From Dugong dugon (Eukaryota > Chordata > Mammalia > Sirenia > Dugongidae): a stretch of DNA of 64,000 bases. The stretch covers positions 92,029,234 to 92,093,233 of the forward strand of contig CM057462.1 in assembly GCA_030035585.1 (NCBI GenBank), read 5' to 3'. The notes beneath the pieces are model-generated. The model was not told the origin of the DNA, made no database searches, and saw only the letters and a list, made by a program, of their open reading frames with translations. Below, in pieces: positions 58,781 to 64,000 of this stretch. Every line of letters starts with the position of its first letter. Within the stretch, counting starts at the first letter, position 1. The position numbers and the translations under genes are program-made.

Positions 58781-59066
58781 GTAGCTGTTGTTGTTGTGTG
58801 CCATCGAGTTGATTCTGACTCATAGCGATCCTATAGAACAGAGTAGAACTGCCCCATAGGGTTTCTAAGGAGTGGCTGGTGGATTAGAACTGCTGACCTT
58901 TTGGTTAGCTACTAAGCTTTTAACCTAACCACTGTGCCACCAGGGCTCCAGATAAGAAGTTGTGATGCTAAAACTTCTGGGGGGCTGCCTAGACAAAGCT
59001 TCACTTCAAAGTATATAATACACAGTTAAAATGAACAACTATTCCTGGTCAAGGAGGTTAAGAAAG
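58781..59066. repeat. Duplicated segment, daughter copy inside old L1
   Basis: 286 bases copied from 57331-57622 in the same orientation and set into L1 ORF2. It includes a minus-strand AfroSINE (58785-58949) and 117 bases of the source's 5' flank. Both junctions carry ttaagaaag (58772-58780, 59058-59066), which is also present at the end of the source copy. Confidence 0.9.
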
Positions 59067-59478
59067 ACAAATTTCAACACTTTCATGGTAAAACTCTCAG
59101 TAAACTAGAAACTTAAGGGAACTTCCTCAACCTGATAAAGGGCATCTATGAAAAGACCTTTGCTAATATCATACTTAATGGTTAAAGATTAAATGCTTCC
59201 CTTCCCAGAAACAGGAAAAAACATTCTCAACGCTTCTAGCCAACACCGTACTGGAGGCTCCACTCAGGGCAGTAAGGTGGGGGGAGGGGGAAAGACAAAC
59301 AGACTGGAACGAGAAGACATAAAAGCTGTCAATTTCTGTAAACATGATTTGCAAACATGGAAGTCACAAAGAATCTGCAAAAAACCTCCAAGAATTAATC
59401 AGTGAGTTTAGCAAGGTTGCAGGATACAAGGTCAATATATAAAAATCAAATATATTTCTACTGGTAAGGAACAACTAA

Positions 59479-59667
59479 CGTCCCTAGGTGGCGCAAACGG
59501 TAGCTAAATGTTGGTGGTTTGAACCCACCCAGCAGTGCCACAGAGAAAGGCCTGGTGATCTGCTTCCATAAAGATTACAGCCAAGAAAACTCCATTGGGC
59601 AGTTCTACTCTGTAATACATGCGGTTGTCATGAATTGGAATCAACTCAACAGCAGTGGAGTTTTAAG
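59479..59667 (+). mobile_element. AfroSINE, second subfamily
   Basis: Head cgtccctaggtggcgcaaac differs from the usual ggagccctggtggcac; then ggtggtttgaacccaccc (B box), ggcctggtgatctgcttcc, tail ggaatcaactcaacagcag. Confidence 0.88.
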
Positions 59668-60050
59668 GAAAAATTAGAAATTAAAAATTGAAAAAAATCA
59701 TTTACAACGGCTTCTAAAGCCGTGAAATAATTAGGGATAAACTTAACAAATACGTGCTAAACCTGACACTGAAAATCACAAAATGCTGCTCAAAGGAAAT
59801 TAAAGAAAACGTAAAGAAATGGAGACATACCTATGTTACAGTACATGTGACGTAGTGTTAAGCTCTCTGTACACAGCTTCCAGAGATCAAAAGATTTACT
59901 ATTTTTGGGATGCCAATTCTCCCTACATTGATTTATAGATTAAATGTGATTCCAATCAAAATCCTAGGTATTTATTTGTTTCTTAATAGAAAATGTGATT
60001 CTAAATTTGCATGAAAATACAAAGGATAATCTTGAAAATGAACACACATG

Positions 60051-60328
60051 AGTAATGTCAATGAAATAAGCAACTCTATATTCTACCTTTACATAAAAAC
60101 AATAAACAGGGAAAAAACTGTCAGAATCAACATTTTTGGAACTTTGGAAATTAACCAAACTTGCAGCTACCCAGGTAATGCTTATTCAAGGAAAATGGTT
60201 GATTATCAGGAAGAGCAAATTTTGTGGCATTTTAACTTACTCCAGTCCCATCCCTCACTCCTCAATTCAGTTGTAGCCATGAAAATAAAACCCAACATTC
60301 CCGGTACCCGAGGAAGCAAAGCAGATTT
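60051..60328. other. No gene recognised
   Basis: Short stretch between an old L1 end and a SINE. A 116-codon frame at 60048-60398 runs through it into SINE sequence and is not supported. Confidence 0.4.
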
Positions 60329-60434
60329 CAGAGTAGAACTGCTCCATAGGGTTTCCAAGGAGCACCTGGTAGATTCAAACTGCCAATCTTTTGGTTAGCA
60401 GCCAAGCTCTTAACCACTGTACCACCAGGGCTCC
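60329..60434 (-). mobile_element. AfroSINE, 3'-truncated
   Basis: Minus-strand head and middle only: gagtagaactgctccatagg, ccaatcttttggttagcag, ccaccagggctcc. The 3' tail is missing. Confidence 0.8.
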
Positions 60435-60439
60435 CCATT

Positions 60440-62918
60440 TAAAACAGCCCCCCAAAATTAAAATACTTAGGAATAAATCTAACCAGGGATGTAAAAGACC
60501 TATACAAAGAAAACTACAAAACACTATTGCAAGAAAGCAAAACAGACCCTACATAAATGGGAAAACATACCATGCTCATAGATAGGTAGATTCAACCTTG
60601 TGAAAATGTTAATTCTACCCAAAGCAATCTACAAATACAATGCAATCCCTATCCAAATACTAACAACATTTTTCAATGAGATGGAAAAACTAATTAACTT
60701 TATATGGAAAGGAAAGAGGCCCCAGGTAAGTAACACAATATTGAAGAAGAACAAAGTAGGAGGCCTCGCACTACCTGACCTCACAGCCTACTATATAGCT
60801 ACAGTAGTCAAAACAGCCTGGTACTGGTACAACGACAGACACATTGACCAACAGAACAGAATTGAGAACCCAGATGTAAATCTACTTACCGACGGACTGC
60901 TGATTTTGACAAAGGCCCGAAGTACATTAAATGGGGAAAAGACAGTCTCGTTAACAAATGCTACCAGCAAAACTGGATGTCCATCTGTAAAAAGATGAAA
61001 CAGGACCCATACCTCACACTATACACAAAAACTAATTCAAAATGGTTCAAAGACCTAAATATAAAACAAAAAACTATAAAGATTATAGAAGAAAAATAGA
61101 GTTAACACTGGGGGCCTTAATAGGTGGCATAAATAGGGTACAAACCATAACTAACAATATACAAACACCAGAAGATAAGCTAGATAACTGGGATCTTCTA
61201 AAAATTAAACACTTACGCTCATGAAAAGACTTCACCAAAAGAGTAAAAAGAGAACCTACAGACATGGATTCGGTTGGTGATCCAACGGAATGCGGAAATT
61301 ATCAAACAATATCATTAATATCACACGCAAATAAAATTTTGCTAAAGATCATTCAAAAGCAGCTGCAGCAGTACATTGACAGAGAACTATCAGAAATTCA
61401 AGCCGGCTTCAGAAGAGGACATGGAACAAGGGATATCACTGCTGATGTCAGATGGATCCTGGCTGAAAGCAGAGAATACCAGAAAGATGTTTACATGTGT
61501 TTTATTGACTATGCAAAGGCATTTGACTGTGTAGATCATAGCAAACTGTGGATAACATTGAGAAGGATGTGAATTCCAGAACACTTAATTGTGTTCATGA
61601 GGAACCTGTACATGGATCAAGAGGCAGTCGTTCGAACAGAACAAGGGGACACTGCATAGATTAAAGTCAGGAAAGGTGTGCATCAGGATTGTATCCTTTC
61701 ACCGTACCGATTCAATCTGTATGTTGAGCAAATAATCCAAGAAGCTGGACTATATGAAGAAGAACGGGACATTAGGACTGGAGGAAGATTCATCAGCAAC
61801 CTGCATTATGCAGATGACACAACCTTGCTTTCTAAAAGTGAAGAGGACTTGAAGCACTTACTGATGAAAATCAAAGACCACAGCCTTCAGTATGGATTAC
61901 ACCTCAATGTAAAGAAAATAAAAATCCTCACAACTGGACCAATAAGCAACATCATGATAAACAAAGAAAAGACTGAAGTTGTCAAGGATTTCATTTTACT
62001 TGGATCCACAATCAACACCCATGGAAGCAGCAGCCAGGAAATCAAAAGACACATTGCAATGGGCAAATCTGCTGCAAAAGGCCTCTTTAAAGCGTTGAAA
62101 AGCAAAATGTTACCTTGAAGACTAAGGTGCACCTGACCCAAGCCATGGTATTTTCAGTTGCATCATATGCATGTGAAAGCTGGACAATGAAAAAGGAAGA
62201 CCAAAGAATGAATGCCTTTGAATTGTTGACAAAGAATACTAAATATACCATGGACTGCCAAAAGAACAACAAACCTGTCTTGGAAGAAGTACAACCAGAA
62301 TGCTCCTTAGTAGCAAGGATGTAGTCTCACATACTTTGGACATGTTATCAGGACAGATCAGTCCTCGGAGAAGGACATCATGCTTGGTAAAGTAGAGGGT
62401 CAGCAAAGAAAAGGAAGACCCTCAATGGATGGATTGACATAGTGGTTGCAACAATGGGCTCAAGCATAAAAAGGATTGTGAGGATGGCGCAGGACCGGGC
62501 AGTGTTTCATTTTGCTGTACATGGGGTCACTATTAGGCGGAAATGACTTGACGTCACCTAACAACAGACACAGAAACAATTTTGGGCTATGACATATCTG
62601 ACAAAGGTCTAATCTTTAAAATCTATAGGAAAATTCAACACCTCTACAACAAAAAAGACAAATAATCCAATTAATAAATGGGCAAAGAACATGAACAGAC
62701 ACTTCACCAAAGAAGACATTCAGGTGGCTAACAGACACATGAGGAAATGCTTGCAGTCACTAGCCATTAGAGAAATGCAAATCAAAACTACAGTGAGATA
62801 CCATCTCACCCCAACATTAGTGGCATGAATCAAAAAAACAGACAATAACAAATGTTGGAAAGGCTGCAGGAAGAAGACTGGAACTCTTACGCACTGCTGG
62901 TGGGAATGCAAAATGGAA
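60440..62918 (+). mobile_element. L1 ORF2 C-terminal fragment split by an RTE
   Basis: L1 ORF2 3' part closely related to the full-length L1 at 23.5 kb. The frame 60600-60998 reads [20 protein letters not shown] then [20 protein letters not shown] and [20 protein letters not shown]. 61042-61224 continues with NRVQTITNNIQTPEDKLDNW. After the RTE at 61265-62573 it resumes with tttgggctatgacatatctg and stops at about 62918, where a LIN28A-like fragment begins. Both ORF parts contain frameshifts. Confidence 0.9.
61265..62573 (+). mobile_element. RTE LINE nested in L1, best-preserved coding segments
   Basis: About 1.3 kb of RTE. The RT fingers/palm block QAGFRRGHGTRDITADVRWI then LAESREYQKDVYMCFIDYAK is in 61264-61572. 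The catalytic HYADDTTLLSKSEEDLKHLL lies in 61678-62118, with FLKALKSK-type sequence after it. A third frame (62115-62324) has SYACESWTMKKEDQR and LEEVQPECS. It ends cacctaacaacagaca. Flanking repeat acagaca at 61258-61264 and 62574-62580. Frameshifts at about 61.57 and 62.1 kb and missing 5' domains (endonuclease, N-terminal RT) make it inactive. Confidence 0.94.
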
Positions 62919-63203
62919 CAAATGGGAGTTCAGCTTCCTATTTACAATTGCCAGCATTGGGGTTGTACTCATTCCTCTAGTGGATGTCTTTGTACACCAG
63001 AATAAGCTGCACATAAGAGAGCTTCCACAGCCTGAAGGAGGATGAGGCAGTGGAGTTCACCTTTAAGAAGGCCTGGGCCTGGGATCTATCTGTATCTCCA
63101 GACCTGGTAAGGTACTTTGTACTAGGAGGGAGAAGTGGCCAAAGGGGAAGAATATGCAGAAGTACAGATCAAAAGTAGACAGGTGCTATAATTGTGGAGG
63201 TCT
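62919..63203 (+). pseudogene. LIN28A: LIN28A processed-pseudogene fragment
   Basis: Intronless relic of LIN28A, the RNA-binding protein that blocks let-7 maturation. It covers the cold-shock domain (FSFLFTIASIGVVLIPLVDV then FVHQNKLHI; VDVFVHQ is the RNP2-like core), HSLKEDEAVEFTFKK, PKGKNMQKYRSKVDRCYNCG (linker and first zinc-knuckle Cys residues) and stops there. KLH, EAVEFTFKK and the MQK-RSK linker favour LIN28A over LIN28B. Frameshifts occur near 63.02 and 63.09 kb. The 5' start, the rest of both zinc knuckles and the 3'UTR are missing, and no poly(A) is seen. Confidence 0.85.
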
Positions 63204-63885
63204 GTGATGAAATAACAGATCTAGAAAATGATCACCAGTGGATACTAAAATCCATTAGGTGAAAAATTGACGAAAAGTTTTATAATGTAAGGATCGGGCT
63301 GACAACACCTGAACCTAAGGATCAGTAACCAGACCATTTTGTGTTTCCTGAGGTGATGCAATAGGAAGTATACCTATGAAGTATTCTTGCCAAAAATTTT
63401 AAACCAGAATGTAATTAAGCCTGTAGCTCTAACTACCAGTTTATAGAAAATATGAAAAATAGTGGAATCATTTAAACATCACAAAAAAACAATCAACCAA
63501 ATTCAGAACATAGAATATACTTATAGAATGAATGACCCAGTTTTTTCAACAAATAAATTACAAGAAAAAGAGTGAGACAGGGAGGCAGAGAGTACCTAAA
63601 GATTTAAAAAGACCTAAGAGATATAAGAACCAATGCAAGGTGAAAATCTTGTTTGGATCTTGATTTTAATTAAGCCAACCATAAAGACATTTTGAAATTA
63701 CCATGAAAATGTGAATATTAACTGGGTAAAAGATAATCTTAAGGAATTACTGTCATTTTGTAAGGTGTAATTATAGCAAAGTGATTATGAAAATAGAAGG
63801 CATTATCTGTTTAGAGATGCACATTGAAGTTTATACTGATAAAGTGATATGATGTCTGGGACTTGCTATAAAATATTCCAGGAAA
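63204..63885 (+). repeat. Old L1M-type 3'UTR (probable)
   Basis: Text typical of old L1 3'UTRs: gatctagaaaatgatcacca, gacaacacctgaacctaagg, gaatgaatgacccagttttt, gaccttg-like cttgtttggatcttgatttt, gatgtctgggacttgctata. No coding capacity. Confidence 0.55.
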
Positions 63886-63892
63886 AAAATAA

Positions 63893-63952
63893 TTCACACG
63901 CACACACATGCATACATACACACACACACGTATATGTGCAGACAGACAGATA
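63893..63952. repeat. (CA)n microsatellite, imperfect
   Basis: Alternating ca/ta dinucleotides: cacacgcacacacatgcat then acatacacacacacacgtat, followed by gacagacagata. Confidence 0.85.
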
Positions 63953-64000
63953 AAGCAGAATTAGCAAAATGTTGAAAACAGTTGAAGATGGGTGATAGAT

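Larger units (their letters stand above)
58061..60050 (+). mobile_element. Old L1 ORF2 fragment with three nested insertions
   Basis: Diverged plus-strand L1 ORF2 text: cactttatgaagccagcatt, cttgaaaaaaatcaaccgat, catggtaaaactctcagtaa, tgagtttagcaaggttgcag, ggatgccaattctccctaca. It is split by the composite SINE at 58307, the duplicated segment at 58781 and the SINE at 59479. No frame longer than about 70 codons survives. Confidence 0.7.

Noticed and set aside
1-64000. CRISPR arrays, operons, prokaryotic promoters or phage genes
   Set aside because: No regularly spaced repeats or dense long ORFs; spliced exons and mammalian SINEs/LINEs show nuclear vertebrate DNA.
46626-64000. Missing first coding exon of ITGB3BP
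   Set aside because: I looked for a minus-strand segment encoding a SLKLDGLLEEN-like peptide followed by a donor and found none that I could support.

Overview
This is a stretch of mammalian nuclear DNA. Its repeats point to an afrothere, most likely an elephant or a close paenungulate relative. The window is full of tRNA-derived AfroSINEs that end in the same 3' tail as an RTE-type LINE (the family I know as RTE1_LA). It also carries L1s with an unusual 3'UTR and MaLR-type LTRs, beside old eutherian repeats (MIR, L2, MER5, Tigger). The species call rests on remembered repeat families, not on a search.

The only host gene I can prove is ITGB3BP (CENP-R, also called NRIF3 or beta3-endonexin), on the minus strand from about 46.6 kb to 10.6 kb. 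Six coding exons (46497-46625, 38776-38851, 18521-18599, 17991-18084, 17539-17598, 10640-10689) have correct splice sites and join in one continuous frame. They give about 162 residues matching all of the human protein except its first ~18 residues. The exon(s) for that N-terminus were not found and probably lie beyond the right edge. Two further exon-like segments downstream (14198-14259 and 3625-3843), with a polyadenylation signal at 3180-3185, fit the same frame and could form an alternative C-terminus. In human, ALG6 lies tail-to-tail with ITGB3BP, so the first ~640 bases may be the ALG6 3'UTR; this is synteny-based inference.

Layout: 0-3.2 kb, intergenic; 3.2-10.7 kb, ITGB3BP 3' region with AfroSINEs, an RTE fragment and an L1 3' end; 10.7-18.6 kb, five closely spaced exons in A/T-rich introns; 18.6-38.8 kb, a large intron with a Tigger relic, a possible unidentified pseudogene, a full-length but dead 8 kb L1 with a MaLR LTR nested in ORF2, and a second LTR; 38.8-46.5 kb, an intron with three LTRs, two SINEs and MIRs; 46.6-64 kb, a dense nest of RTE, L1 and SINE copies and a LIN28A processed-pseudogene fragment.

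Nothing here works as an operon or as a novel coding system. The points of interest are the candidate alternative 3' exons, a changed receptor-interaction motif at the CENP-R C-terminus, a recent 290-bp duplication of a SINE plus its 5' flank, reciprocal nesting of L1 and RTE, SINE/RTE chimeras, and a palindromic MITE with octamer motifs.
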